A stretch of DNA of 64,000 nucleotides, taken from positions 62,001 to 126,000 of the forward strand of contig NZ_QUZH01000033.1 in the NCBI RefSeq assembly GCF_009761675.1, given 5' to 3'. The stretch is from Bhargavaea sp. CC-171006 (GTDB lineage Bacteria > Bacillota > Bacilli > Bacillales_A > Planococcaceae). This document shows positions 23,230 through 32,233 of the stretch, one piece after another. Both the position numbers and the translations under genes were made by a program. Numbering within the stretch: position 1 is the stretch's first letter; every line of letters begins with the position of its first letter. The notes beneath the pieces were generated by a model. That model did no database searches and was not told the DNA's origin. It saw only the letters and a list, made by a program, of their open reading frames with translations.

Positions 23230-23658
23230 GTGAAACTGACAGAGAAACAGAGACGCTTTGCAGATGAGTATATTCGGTTAGGGAATGCAACTGAGGCTGC
23301 GCTGAATGCTGGCTATAGCAAAAAGACAGCTAGAGCGATTGGGAGCGAGAACCTGACCAAACCTGACATTAAAGCATATATCGATAAACGGCTTGACGAA
23401 CTGAAGAAAGAATCCATCGCCGAACAAGACGAGATCCTTCAATTCCTCACTAAGGTACTTCGTGGCCAGGCAAAAGGAACAGAGCTAGTCGGTCTTGGCA
23501 TGGGCGAACAGGCAGTCGAGCAAGTCCCTCCAACTGTATCCGAACGAACCAGGGCAGCTGAACTTCTCGGCAAACGCTACATGATGTGGGCAGACAAGCA
23601 ACAGGTCGAGGTTGTGGTTCCGACGTTTATCGAGGACGTGCCGCAAGATGACGACTAA
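23230..23658 (+). CDS. terS: Terminase small subunit
   Basis: 142 residues from GTG 23230 with GGGGGTGGTGATG upstream. LTEKQRRFADEYIRLGNATE and NAGYSKKTARAIGSE are the terminase_2 DNA-binding signature; a central oligomerisation helix and an acidic tail ending QDDD follow. It recognises phage DNA for packaging and overlaps the large subunit gene. Confidence 0.93.
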   Translation: MKLTEKQRRFADEYIRLGNATEAALNAGYSKKTARAIGSENLTKPDIKAYIDKRLDELKKESIAEQDEILQFLTKVLRGQAKGTELVGLGMGEQAVEQVPPTVSERTRAAELLGKRYMMWADKQQVEVVVPTFIEDVPQDDD

Positions 23659-24940
23659 GGTAACCGGCCCGGTCAGCATTCACAGCCTCATAGGGAAGGG
23701 CTATAACCGTTTCTGGCATGACCGCTCATTCTACCGAGTCGTGAAAGGATCCCGGGGGTCAAAGAAGTCCAAAACGGCAGCCCTCAACTTTATCAGCCGC
23801 ATTATGAAATACCCGTGGGCGAACTTATTGGTAGTCCGCCGGTACTCGAACACGAACAAGCAGTCCACGTTTACGGATCTAAAATGGGCAGCGAACAAAC
23901 TGGGCGTCGCTCACTTATTTAAGTTCAACGAGTCCATGCCGGAAATCACATACACCCCGACGGGACAAAAGATCCTGTTTCGGGGTCTTGACGATCCTCT
24001 CAAGATCACCTCGATCACCGTGGACATCGGTATTCTGTCCTGGCTATGGGTCGAGGAGGCCTATCAACTTGAGTCAGAGGATGCCTTTTCGACGCTTGTG
24101 GAATCCATCCGGGGGAGTCACGATGACCCGGAGTTCTTCAAACAAGTCACGATTACATTCAACCCGTGGAGTGAAAGGCATTGGCTCAAGGCGGCATTCT
24201 TTGACCCGGAGACAAGGCGGGCGAATACGTTCGCAACCACGACCACTTTCCGGTGCAACGAATGGCTCGACGAGGTGGACGTTCAACGCTATATGGATCT
24301 ATACGAAACCAACCCACGACGCGCCAGAATTGTTTGCGACGGCGAGTGGGGAGTTGCTGAGGGTCTTGTTTTCAATAATTTCGAGGTGCGCCATTTCGAG
24401 CCAGTGGAGGTCATCCGGAAGGTACGGGAAACGACGCACGGCCAAGACTATGGGTTCACGAATGACCCGACCACTCAAGTCTCCTCGGCCGTGGATCTAG
24501 AAAATAAGGAATTGTGGATATACGACGAGCATTATGAGTACGGAATGCTAACGGACGATATATTCAACATGGTTCGCGAAAAAGGACTTCTCAAAGCGTC
24601 CATAACAGGGGACAACGCAGAGCCTCGAATGATTGAAGAACTACGCAGAAAGGGACTCAGGCGCATCCACGGGGCCATTAAGAAACCGGGCAGCATTAAG
24701 CACGGGATTCAGTTCTTGAAGGGGTTCAAGATTTATATACACCCGTCGTGCGAGAACGCGATAGAGGAATTCAACACCTATGTATACCAACGCGACAAGG
24801 AAGGAAAATGGCTTAACGAGCCGGAGGATGCAAACAACCACATCATCGACGCCCTACGTTATTCCATGGAGAGGTACCACCTGGGAACACGCCAGGACGC
24901 ACATGACAAAGCCCGTGCAATCAAATCGCTGGGCTTGTAA
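23648..24940 (+). CDS. terL: Terminase large subunit (PBSX-like)
   Basis: 430 residues from ATG 23648. ATPase P-loop-like VVKGSRGSKKSKT (~32-44), Walker B region LSWLWVEEA, nuclease domain with GQDYGFTNDP, ITGDNAEP and a late HIIDALRYSM acidic motif. It matches the PBSX/SPP1 type (terminase_3). It powers DNA translocation into the prohead and cuts the concatemer. The frame extends upstream to 23612 inside the small subunit but without a suitable site. Confidence 0.94.
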   Translation: MTTKVTGPVSIHSLIGKGYNRFWHDRSFYRVVKGSRGSKKSKTAALNFISRIMKYPWANLLVVRRYSNTNKQSTFTDLKWAANKLGVAHLFKFNESMPEITYTPTGQKILFRGLDDPLKITSITVDIGILSWLWVEEAYQLESEDAFSTLVESIRGSHDDPEFFKQVTITFNPWSERHWLKAAFFDPETRRANTFATTTTFRCNEWLDEVDVQRYMDLYETNPRRARIVCDGEWGVAEGLVFNNFEVRHFEPVEVIRKVRETTHGQDYGFTNDPTTQVSSAVDLENKELWIYDEHYEYGMLTDDIFNMVREKGLLKASITGDNAEPRMIEELRRKGLRRIHGAIKKPGSIKHGIQFLKGFKIYIHPSCENAIEEFNTYVYQRDKEGKWLNEPEDANNHIIDALRYSMERYHLGTRQDAHDKARAIKSLGL

Positions 24941-24946
24941 GGAGGG

Positions 24947-26446
24947 ATGACCGTGACGACTGACATCAATGAATTTGAAACCGCAGCTGATGAAACGTAT
25001 ACCAGTCCGATTTATAAAGGTGCCGGTGTGCAGTTCAGCGCCGAGGCGAGGATGCACTACACCTACCCGAGCATTGAAGAACTTCTCGCTAATCCAAAAG
25101 ATTTATCCGATATGCTTCAGCATCACCAACAGCACCAACGGCATCGGCTCGACATTCTAGACGATTACTACGAGGGAGAGAACAGCCGGATCACGCAGGG
25201 GCGGCGTCGCCGCGAGGAGCATTTAGCCGACCACCGGCCACCGCACAATTTCGCGGAATACGTGAGCCAGTTTATTCAGGGATACATGACGGGCGTGCCA
25301 ATCCGCGTTACCTATCCGGAAGATGAGGCGTTAAATAACCTTCTGCTCGACATCAATCGGGAAAATGATGCGGATGCACATAACTCAGAGTTGATTCTCG
25401 ATCTGTCCATCTACGGACGGGCCTATGAGCTCCTGTTCCGCGATAAGAGCGATCTGGTTCGATTTGTCCGACTGGATGCGTTGCAGACGTTTGTGATCTA
25501 TGACGATACGGTGGAGAGGAACCCAATTGCCGGTGTCCGGTACTTCAAGCGCGGAGTCGGACAGGACCGCCCTTACACAGTGGAAGTCTATACAGACAGA
25601 GACATTATCACGTTTGAGACGAAGAACTTTCTCTCCTCTGAACTCGTGGAAAAGAAGCAAGAGGCACATTATTTCAAGGGCGTGCCGCTGATTGAATACG
25701 AGAACAACCGCTTCCGGCAGGGAGATTACGAAAAGGTGCTGCCGCTGATTGACCTGTACGATGCTGCACAGGCCGACACGGCCAACTACATGACGGATCT
25801 CAATGATGCTATGTTGAAGATTGTCGGGAACGTCGCTATGCCGGATGCGAAGGCGATGAAAGACGCCAATATTCTACTACTGCAAACGGAAATGTCTGCT
25901 GACGGGAAGGAAGGATCCGCAAACGCCGATTACATTTATAAAAAGTATGATGTGGGCGGCGTTGAAGCGTACAAGAGCCGGATAGCGAATGACATCCACA
26001 TGTTCACGAACACCCCAAACATGAATGACGAGAAGTTCGCCGGGAACGCCTCAGGGGTCGCTATGGTGTATAAGCTGTTCGGGCTTGAGCAGAAGCGAGT
26101 CACAAAAGAGCGCTTTTTCAAGCGGTCACTCATGGAACGCTACCGCCTAGTGAATAACGTCCTGAGCGCCGCGCAGGAGGGTTCTTTCGATGTTTCGATG
26201 CTGGATATCACCTTCACTCCGAACCTGCCTAAGAACGTCAAGGACGAGCTTGAAATGTTTAGTCAGAACGGCGGCCGGCTTTCGAACCGAACACTTCTGG
26301 AACTTCTGTCCTTTATCGACGACCCGGCCGAGGAAGAAGAGCGCATTGAGGAAGAGGAGGAGTCAAAGCGGATTCCGTACGACTTTCCCTCAGATGATGA
26401 AGAGCAGCCGGACGCGCCGGCAGTAAAGGATGAACCGAATGGCTGA
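24947..26446 (+). CDS. Portal protein, SPP1 gp6-like
   Basis: 499 residues. HNFAEYVSQFIQGYMTGVPI and DIHMFTNTPNMNDEKFAGNA followed by SGVAMVYKLFGLEQK are the phage portal (SPP1 gp6) signatures. A Glu-rich tail (EEEERIEEEEESKRI) ends the protein. It forms the dodecameric DNA entry ring. ATG at 24947 is close to GGAGGG; GTG at 24953 has better spacing and may be the actual start. Confidence 0.93.
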   Translation: MTVTTDINEFETAADETYTSPIYKGAGVQFSAEARMHYTYPSIEELLANPKDLSDMLQHHQQHQRHRLDILDDYYEGENSRITQGRRRREEHLADHRPPHNFAEYVSQFIQGYMTGVPIRVTYPEDEALNNLLLDINRENDADAHNSELILDLSIYGRAYELLFRDKSDLVRFVRLDALQTFVIYDDTVERNPIAGVRYFKRGVGQDRPYTVEVYTDRDIITFETKNFLSSELVEKKQEAHYFKGVPLIEYENNRFRQGDYEKVLPLIDLYDAAQADTANYMTDLNDAMLKIVGNVAMPDAKAMKDANILLLQTEMSADGKEGSANADYIYKKYDVGGVEAYKSRIANDIHMFTNTPNMNDEKFAGNASGVAMVYKLFGLEQKRVTKERFFKRSLMERYRLVNNVLSAAQEGSFDVSMLDITFTPNLPKNVKDELEMFSQNGGRLSNRTLLELLSFIDDPAEEEERIEEEEESKRIPYDFPSDDEEQPDAPAVKDEPNG

Positions 26447-27329
26447 TAACTATTGGGTGGAGCGCGAACAGGAGAACATGAGAAAGCTCCAGAAGTCTGA
26501 TGCTGAAATCGCTGCCGAACTTGAGGAGGAGTACAACCGGGTCCTTGAAGAGATCCAGAAGCAAGTGGACCGCTTCTACTCCTGGTACTCGGACAAAGAA
26601 GGTATCAGCCTTGCCGACTCTCGTATGCGTGTGAAGAAGTTGGAAATCGAAAAGTACTCGGAGCTGGCCAAGCGGTATGTGAAGACAAAAGATCTCACAC
26701 CGACCGCTAACCGGCAGATGCGTCTTTATAATCTCACCATGAAAATCAATCGACTTGAGCTTCTGATGGAACACATCCGTCTGGAGCTTATTTTATTGTC
26801 CAGCAAAGAGGAGAAGATCCTGAGAGAGTCGGCAATGAAGGAAGCGCGCCGGGAGTTTGAACGGATGGCTGGTATTCTTGGGCAGTCGCTTAATGCAAAC
26901 GAGAAGTTGTTCCGGACATTAGTCGATGCCTCTTTCCATGGGGCGCATTTCTCCGAGAGAATCTGGAACAACCATGAAGAGCTAAAGTCGACCCTTAACC
27001 AGGTGTTACATGCGGGTGTTATTCAGGGCAGGAGTTCTAGAGAGATTGCGAGCGAACTAAAGCATCGATTCAACGTGTCTGTCTTTAATGCTAAACGACT
27101 TGCACAGACCGAGCTGGCACGGGTGCAGATTGCAGCCCAGGAATCATCATACAAGCGCGGGGGCATCGAGAAGTATGAATATCTGGCGTGGATTGACCAA
27201 CGGACCACACAGAAATGCAAGAGCCTGAACGGGAAAGTTTTCAACGTGAAAGATATGCAACCCGGCGTGAATGCGCCGCCTATGCACCCGTTTTGTCGGA
27301 GTTCGACCATTCCAGTAGTGGAGGGATGA
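26439..27329 (+). CDS. Minor head protein, MuF/SPP1 gp7-like
   Basis: About 296 residues from ATG 26439 (AAAGGA eight bases upstream); ATG 26430 is also in frame. A long coiled-coil N-terminal part precedes the MuF domain (~195-296) with RLAQTELARVQIAAQ, YEYLAWIDQRTTQKC and HPFCRSS. Members are internal head proteins injected or used in head assembly, encoded directly after the portal as here. There is no toxin-like C-terminal extension. Confidence 0.9.
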   Translation: MADNYWVEREQENMRKLQKSDAEIAAELEEEYNRVLEEIQKQVDRFYSWYSDKEGISLADSRMRVKKLEIEKYSELAKRYVKTKDLTPTANRQMRLYNLTMKINRLELLMEHIRLELILLSSKEEKILRESAMKEARREFERMAGILGQSLNANEKLFRTLVDASFHGAHFSERIWNNHEELKSTLNQVLHAGVIQGRSSREIASELKHRFNVSVFNAKRLAQTELARVQIAAQESSYKRGGIEKYEYLAWIDQRTTQKCKSLNGKVFNVKDMQPGVNAPPMHPFCRSSTIPVVEG

Positions 27330-27330
27330 C

Positions 27331-27588
27331 ATGAACGCATCAGAGGAAATGAAAGAATTGGAGAAAGCATGGCGACAAATGAAACAGGCCATCACGCAGA
27401 TATGGGAGGCCTTCACAGAGGCGCTCGGAAAGAGGCTCCGTGGGATTATCTTTGGCGAGGAAGAACATCAGCCCGATAACAGCCGCGAACGCTTGCGGGC
27501 TTCCTGGATGATCGATAAGGACACTCGCCGGCCGCACCAGGTCATGATGAGACGCCCTGTTCATACGCCGAGAAAAATTATCCCGTGA
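27331..27588 (+). CDS. Small head-region protein, unknown
   Basis: 85 residues: helical N-terminal half rich in Trp, Lys and Glu (ELEKAWRQMKQAITQIWEAF) and a basic C-terminal half ending PVHTPRKIIP. Starts next to the MuF stop (TGACATGA context). A structural or accessory role is likely; no family recognised. Confidence 0.6.
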   Translation: MNASEEMKELEKAWRQMKQAITQIWEAFTEALGKRLRGIIFGEEEHQPDNSRERLRASWMIDKDTRRPHQVMMRRPVHTPRKIIP

Positions 27589-27899
27589 AGGAGGCGGTCC
27601 GCTTTGCTTTACGCTATCCCCGCGACATGCGGAGAAAGGGCATGGTGATCCAGACTATCTCCGGATCGGCCGCCCGGTAATGCGGCCGGTACATGTTTGA
27701 AGGAACAAAGCTGTGACCGGCAAGTCGTTAAACTGCAGACCACCTCACCACTAAATCAATCGTGCGCGGGCACGGAAGGAAGCGGAATACAACCAATCAG
27801 GACAGCACTGGACGGGCCAATGGGCGTGGACGGGGCTGTTTTCTGTTTGTGCGGAAACGTAACCGGAAGAGCGTGCGTGGGATAAGGAGAAATGGACAT
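27589..27899 (+). other. 311-nt non-coding, hairpin-rich leader of the scaffold gene
   Basis: No convincing gene is present, unusual for a phage head operon. Several GC-rich hairpins occur: CCGC-GACAT-GCGG, GATCC...GGATC, CGGCCGC-CCGGTAAT-GCGGCCG near 27670-27695, and CGTGC-GCGG-GCACG near 27763. They end before AAGGAGAAATGGACAT and the scaffold ATG. It could be a regulatory RNA that sets scaffold level or a processed transcript. Confidence 0.5.
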
Positions 27900-28499
27900 A
27901 TGAAATTCAAAACGAAATGGCCTTTGCGCCTTGACATTCAATTCTTTGCTGAAGATCCACCGCCTGCTGACCCTCCTGCCGATCCGGGTAAAGGCGATCC
28001 GGAAGAAAAGCCGGCAATCTTCACGCAATCCGAAGTGGACAGCAAGATCTCAAAAGCGGTGGACAGCGCCCTCGAAAAGGCGCGGAAAAAGTTCGAGGAC
28101 GAAAAGAAACAGGCTATTGAGGACGCAAAGAAAGACGCCGAGGACTATGCCAAAATGTCCGCCAAAGAGCGCGAAGAGGCGGAGATCCAAAAGCGGCTGA
28201 AAGCCATTGAGGAACGAGAGCGTGAGCTTAATGAGAAGCAGCTTCTGTCCGAAATCGAATCAGACCTTAAGGAACAGGCACTCCCGCTGTCATTTGCTCA
28301 GTCTCTCCTACGTCTTGGAGAGAACGAGGAAATCAAGAAGGCAATTACGAGCATCAAGAAAGATTTTGACGCTGCCGTTAATGAGCGCGTCAAAGAAGAG
28401 CTCCGACAAGAAACGCCGGGCGTAGGGTCCGGCCGAAAACAGACACACTCCGCATCAAGCATGGCGGAGAAAGCACGTAAACACCGACTCATTAAATGA
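27900..28499 (+). CDS. Scaffolding protein (DUF4355-like)
   Basis: 199 residues from ATG 27900. N-terminal MKFKTKWPLRLDIQFFAEDP, a Pro/Asp-rich linker, then a long charged coiled coil (~45-145, KARKKFEDEKKQAIEDAKKD) and a small C-terminal domain. Size, composition and position directly before the capsid gene identify a head scaffold. Its N-terminal PLRLDIQFFA closely resembles the start of the capsid protein. Confidence 0.87.
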   Translation: MKFKTKWPLRLDIQFFAEDPPPADPPADPGKGDPEEKPAIFTQSEVDSKISKAVDSALEKARKKFEDEKKQAIEDAKKDAEDYAKMSAKEREEAEIQKRLKAIEERERELNEKQLLSEIESDLKEQALPLSFAQSLLRLGENEEIKKAITSIKKDFDAAVNERVKEELRQETPGVGSGRKQTHSASSMAEKARKHRLIK

Positions 28500-28513
28500 T
28501 TGGAGAGATCAAT

Positions 28514-29497
28514 TTGAAAACTTACCGAAAAATGAAGGCACCACTCCGCCTGAACATCCAGCATTTCGCTGACACGAAGTCCGCAACTTTCAACCCTGAC
28601 AATGTTGTGATGTCCGACTTCCTTGCAGGGGAAATCCCTTCTGAGTTCCAGGAGGTCATCGTAGAGGACATCATGGCGAACTCTGTGACTATGCAGCTGG
28701 CGCAGTATGAAGAAATGAATCAGCAGCGCAAAGAATTCACCTACCTGACTGGTCCGGTTGGCGCTTACTGGGTTGGAGAAGGTAAGAAGATCAAGACGAC
28801 CAAGCCAACTGTCGTCCGTGCCGTAATGGAGGCCCACAAGCTCGGCGTTATCGTCCTGGCTACTCGAGAGGCCCTGAACTACACGGTCCGTCAATACTTC
28901 GAGCAGATGCGTCCCCAGATTGCCAAGGCTTTCTATATGAAGTTTGACGAGGCTGCCATTCTAAACGTCGACAATCCATTCCCACAGTCGCTTGAGCAGT
29001 CCGTAGCAACGGCAAAACATGTCGTCACCGCTGAACAGCTGAATCGCATTTCTGCCGGAGATTTCTTTGCACTGACTGACCTGGTCAACGACGAAGGGTA
29101 TGACGTGAACGCTTTTATTTCGCGTACACAGAACAAGTCGCTACTGCGCGGTGTGGTCGATGGTGCCGACACGACAGACCCAGTTCGCCTGTACAACCGC
29201 GCGGCAAATACACTTGATGGCCTGCCGATCGCAACGCTTGATTCTGACTCGATGAAGAAAGGAACGCTTTACGCGGGAGACTTCAACTACCTACGTTACG
29301 GCATTCCGTTCAACCTGAATTTCAAGATTGCAGAAGAAGGCCAGATCTCCACAATCGTTGATGAGAATGGTGATCCGATCAACCTGTTCGAGCGTGAAAT
29401 GATCGCCATGCGCGCAACGATGGATGTCGGCTTCATGGTTCTCAAAGACGACGCTTTCGCAAAACTTGAGCCAGCGGCAGAAGTGCCAGGAGCATAA
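28514..29497 (+). CDS. Major capsid protein (HK97 fold)
   Basis: 327 residues from TTG 28514, which has TTGGAGAG at good spacing; the frame extends to 28496. After the PLRLNIQHFA leader come patterns of phage major capsid proteins: ANSVTMQLAQYEEMNQQRKE (N-arm/E-loop), a central helix MRPQIAKAFYMKFDEAAIL, and MIAMRATMDVGFMVLKDDAF at the end. It forms the icosahedral head. The last base of its frame is 15 bp before the next gene. Confidence 0.92.
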   Translation: MKTYRKMKAPLRLNIQHFADTKSATFNPDNVVMSDFLAGEIPSEFQEVIVEDIMANSVTMQLAQYEEMNQQRKEFTYLTGPVGAYWVGEGKKIKTTKPTVVRAVMEAHKLGVIVLATREALNYTVRQYFEQMRPQIAKAFYMKFDEAAILNVDNPFPQSLEQSVATAKHVVTAEQLNRISAGDFFALTDLVNDEGYDVNAFISRTQNKSLLRGVVDGADTTDPVRLYNRAANTLDGLPIATLDSDSMKKGTLYAGDFNYLRYGIPFNLNFKIAEEGQISTIVDENGDPINLFEREMIAMRATMDVGFMVLKDDAFAKLEPAAEVPGA

Positions 29498-29511
29498 GGG
29501 AGGGTTTCTGA

Positions 29512-29838
29512 ATGACCAAATACAAGGTTGTCGCTGATTTCCGTGATCTCCAAGACGGAGATCACATTTACCGTGAAGGACACGTCTACCCTAGGAAGGG
29601 TAAGCGGCTCGACGAAGACCGGGTTGCTGAACTTGCCGGATCAGATAACGCTCAAGGAAAGCCCCTTATCGTGGCTGTCAGCGACGAGGGTGAGCAGGAG
29701 ACTTCAGAGGGTGAGGTTTCTGTCGATTCGACGCGCTACCCGAAACATAATGGTGGCGGCTGGTATGAGCTGTCCAACGGCGAAACCGTGCAGGGCAAAG
29801 ATGCAGCCATTGATGCTGAGGCCAAACTCCAGAAATGA
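29512..29838 (+). CDS. Small protein downstream of capsid, possible head accessory
   Basis: 108 residues. The N-terminal part (YKVVADFRDLQDGDHIYREG then HVYPRKGKRLDEDRVAEL) is typical of small proteins encoded right after Firmicutes phage capsids. The C-terminal half (GGGWYELSNGETVQGKDAAI) could be a second small domain. Possible decoration or connector role; not established. Confidence 0.7.
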   Translation: MTKYKVVADFRDLQDGDHIYREGHVYPRKGKRLDEDRVAELAGSDNAQGKPLIVAVSDEGEQETSEGEVSVDSTRYPKHNGGGWYELSNGETVQGKDAAIDAEAKLQK

Positions 29839-29849
29839 GGTGAGCCTGC

Positions 29850-30194
29850 ATGGATAAAAACCAAATCCTGATGCGGGTGCGCACGCTACTCGACATTAAG
29901 GACGGCCTGCAGGATGATGCGCTCGAAGAGATAGTCGGAAGCCGGATCGAGCACCTGAAATTGGAGCTTGAATCGGATACGGTGCCCGAGGCGCTCTCCT
30001 TTATCATCGTCGAGCTGGCTGTCCGGCGCTTCAACCGACTCGGCAGCGAAGGGATGAAAGGGGAAAGCGTGGAAGGCCACTCGGTCAACTTCTACGGCTT
30101 GGAGGATGAATTTAAACCCTACCAGCGTCTGATTGACCGGTTCCGTCCGAAAACACAACACCCTCCCGGTCGTGGGAAGGTGTTTTTCTTATGA
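29850..30194 (+). CDS. Head-tail connector protein (gp6/gp15-like)
   Basis: 114 residues. The helical pattern ILMRVRTLLDIKDGLQDDAL then LSFIIVELAVRRFNRLGSEG matches phage DNA-packaging/adaptor proteins that dock under the portal (SPP1 gp15, HK97 gp6). It overlaps the next gene by ATGA. Confidence 0.85.
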   Translation: MDKNQILMRVRTLLDIKDGLQDDALEEIVGSRIEHLKLELESDTVPEALSFIIVELAVRRFNRLGSEGMKGESVEGHSVNFYGLEDEFKPYQRLIDRFRPKTQHPPGRGKVFFL

Positions 30195-30496
30195 GATATT
30201 CCGACCGAGTAACATTCATCCGAAACACAGAGGGCTATTATGATCCGGATCTCTCTGAATATGTGGAGGGAGCCGAGGAACGTGAGACGCTGCCATGTAA
30301 CCATTCTTATCTCGGCATCGATCGGCAGCGGGAGCTTTTCGGCCGGGTTGACCGGACCACTGCGGTAGTGCGCTTGATGCGGCCGTACAATCTCCCATTT
30401 GACTACGCCGAGATAGAAGGGCGCCGGTATGAACTCCTTCGAGAGACGCCGCTTCGCTCCGAGTCCGTTTTCTATTTCGAGGAGGTGGCCCAGTGA
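30191..30496 (+). CDS. Head closure / head-tail joining protein
   Basis: 101 residues, beta-rich (MRYSDRVTFIRNTEGYYDPD, AVVRLMRPYNLPFDYAEIEG). Order and size fit the SPP1 gp16-type stopper that closes the head after packaging. It overlaps its neighbours on both sides by 4 bp. Confidence 0.75.
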   Translation: MRYSDRVTFIRNTEGYYDPDLSEYVEGAEERETLPCNHSYLGIDRQRELFGRVDRTTAVVRLMRPYNLPFDYAEIEGRRYELLRETPLRSESVFYFEEVAQ

Positions 30497-30822
30497 AACT
30501 GAAAGGTATGAATCCGCTGTTAAATAAACTGAACAGCGCCCAGAACATTCAAGGACCGGTTCGGCAGATTGTCAAAAAGCACTCGACCAATATTAACCGA
30601 CACGCACAGAAACAGGCTCCTGTGGACACAGGAGAGCTCAGGCGTTCCATCCGCACTGAATACCAGGACGGAGGGCTCACCGGAGTCACCAGGGCGGGGG
30701 CGCACTATGCACCGTATGTTGAATACGGGACACGATTTATGACCGCACAGCCGTTCATGCGTCCCGCATTCTACAATTTTGCATGGGATTTTAAAGAGGA
30801 TCTCGAGAAGTTGGTGAAATGA
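30493..30822 (+). CDS. HK97 gp10-like tail completion protein
   Basis: 109 residues from GTG 30493. The block KQAPVDTGELRRSIRTEY then YAPYVEYGTRFMTAQPFMRP is the HK97-gp10 signature. It acts at the head-tail interface or tail completion. Confidence 0.92.
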   Translation: MKLKGMNPLLNKLNSAQNIQGPVRQIVKKHSTNINRHAQKQAPVDTGELRRSIRTEYQDGGLTGVTRAGAHYAPYVEYGTRFMTAQPFMRPAFYNFAWDFKEDLEKLVK

Positions 30823-31199
30823 TGAAGTCGCCACAACAGACGATTTATGACGCCGTATTCAAAGCATCACTGGACGCGGGGTTCCGGACGTTCGATTTCC
30901 TGCCTGCGAAAGATGAGGCTTATCCTTTCGTGTTCATCGGTGAGCAACTCGATGGTGACCGGATTCTAAAAACCGCCGTTCTGGGAGAAGTACGGCAGAC
31001 TATTCACATTTACCACAAGCACACGGAACGGGGCGAACTCTCGGCAATGGTCCACGAGTTGCGCCGCCGTATGTGGAATTTAGGCAAAACCGAGGGGAAG
31101 CCCTTTCGGTGTACAGCAGCAAGCGGCCAGATGATACCGGACAACACGGCGGGATCCCCCCTGTTGCACGGAATCATTGAGGCCGTTTTTGAATTCTGA
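30819..31199 (+). CDS. Tail terminator protein
   Basis: 126 residues. QTIYDAVFKASLDAGFRTFD, YPFVFIGEQL and a conserved TIHIYHKHTERGELSAMVHE pattern fit DUF3168/gp17-like tail terminator proteins, in the expected position before the major tail protein. ATGA overlap with the preceding gene. Confidence 0.82.
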   Translation: MMKSPQQTIYDAVFKASLDAGFRTFDFLPAKDEAYPFVFIGEQLDGDRILKTAVLGEVRQTIHIYHKHTERGELSAMVHELRRRMWNLGKTEGKPFRCTAASGQMIPDNTAGSPLLHGIIEAVFEF

Positions 31200-31216
31200 T
31201 AAAGGAGGCAGCAAGT

Positions 31217-31777
31217 ATGAACCCAATCACTGAATTTCAAGACCAATATGCCTCCATCCTGACCGATACGGCACTGGATGGAGTGATTCACGGGAAGGAC
31301 AAGATTCTCCTGTTCCGCCTGTTGGGTGATACGGATCCGGCGACGAAACTGGCATTCCAGACCACTCACACATTCACATTCTCCCCTGACCGGGAAATCA
31401 TCAAGACGAAAGACGGGGACGTGACCCGTAATAACGGCACGGGCACTGAAGTCTCCATCGAAGCGATTCAGAAGCGGGGAGACAAGCTACTAGGCATGTT
31501 GACGGTGGCAGCTATAGAAGACCTTACCGTTGAAGTCTGGGAGGTCACAGTTGACGAGGGGCTGAAAGACGAAGCCGGCGCTTACCCGGCCGTCTACGCT
31601 CGCGGAAAACTAGACTCCTGGGAGCTGCCTGCCGGAGCAGAGGAAGAAGCAACGGTCACATCCACACTCACGGTAGAAGGTAAACCGAAATTCGGCTATA
31701 CGCCGCTTACAGCAGATCAGGAGGCGGCAGTAGACTACGCCTTCCGGACGGCTGAAGCAATTCCGTCGGGGGTTTAA
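31217..31777 (+). CDS. Major tail protein (TP901-1 type)
   Basis: 186 residues. KILLFRLLGDTDPATKLAFQ, the DGDVTRNNGTGTEVS block and the C-terminal TVEGKPKFGYTPLT follow the TP901-1 major tail protein family. It forms the tail tube around the tape measure. AAGGAGGCAGCAAGT precedes the ATG, and an intrinsic terminator follows, which may set a high copy number relative to downstream genes. Confidence 0.9.
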   Translation: MNPITEFQDQYASILTDTALDGVIHGKDKILLFRLLGDTDPATKLAFQTTHTFTFSPDREIIKTKDGDVTRNNGTGTEVSIEAIQKRGDKLLGMLTVAAIEDLTVEVWEVTVDEGLKDEAGAYPAVYARGKLDSWELPAGAEEEATVTSTLTVEGKPKFGYTPLTADQEAAVDYAFRTAEAIPSGV

Positions 31778-31784
31778 AACAGTC

Positions 31785-31808
31785 GAGGGGGCAACCCCTC
31801 TTTTTTAT
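31785..31808 (+). terminator. Terminator after the major tail protein
   Basis: GAGGGG-GCAA-CCCCTC (31785-31800) plus TTTTTTAT. Partial termination here would give a surplus of tail tube message. Confidence 0.85.
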
Positions 31809-31843
31809 TTGCTTTCGATTGATCAATAAGGAGGAAATCACCC

Positions 31844-32233
31844 ATGAAATTCACGATTAATGGCAAGGAATTCGATCTCAGGTTTGGCATGTTGTTTCTT
31901 CAGGAGCTGGATAACCGCTACACGATGAAGGTGCAGGGCGGCATGGAGTTTTCAATGGGTATGAAGTTCGCCATCCCATACCTCAAAGCCGGCAATATCA
32001 CAGCGCTCTGGAACGTCCTCTCAGCGGCTCTCAAGTCTCATGGCATCAAACCCCAACAGGTGGAGAAAGAGATCGAGCGCATCGCTGAGGCGGACGCCGA
32101 GGAAGGCACAGACAAGCTCGGGGAGCTTTTCGAGGAGCTGCTGGATGAGATGGGAAAGCAACCGCTGTTGAGGAAGGAATTCTCCCAACTGGAGGCGGCA
32201 GAGGCTCAAGTGAAAGCCGAGCAGAACGCCTAA
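31844..32233 (+). CDS. Tail assembly chaperone (gpG-like, zero-frame product)
   Basis: 129 residues. MKFTINGKEFDLRFGMLFLQ then a helical body and a charged C-terminus are typical of siphophage tail chaperones. It coats the tape measure and recruits tail tube protein. Codons 103-105 contain the GGGAAAG slippery heptamer, so a fraction of ribosomes should shift -1 and make a longer fusion. Confidence 0.88.
   Translation: MKFTINGKEFDLRFGMLFLQELDNRYTMKVQGGMEFSMGMKFAIPYLKAGNITALWNVLSAALKSHGIKPQQVEKEIERIAEADAEEGTDKLGELFEELLDEMGKQPLLRKEFSQLEAAEAQVKAEQNA

Noticed and set aside
27762-27899. N-terminal extension of the scaffold frame by 46 codons
   Set aside because: The extension is Arg/Gly-rich without a ribosome-binding site, while ATG 27900 follows AAGGAG and gives the expected scaffold start.
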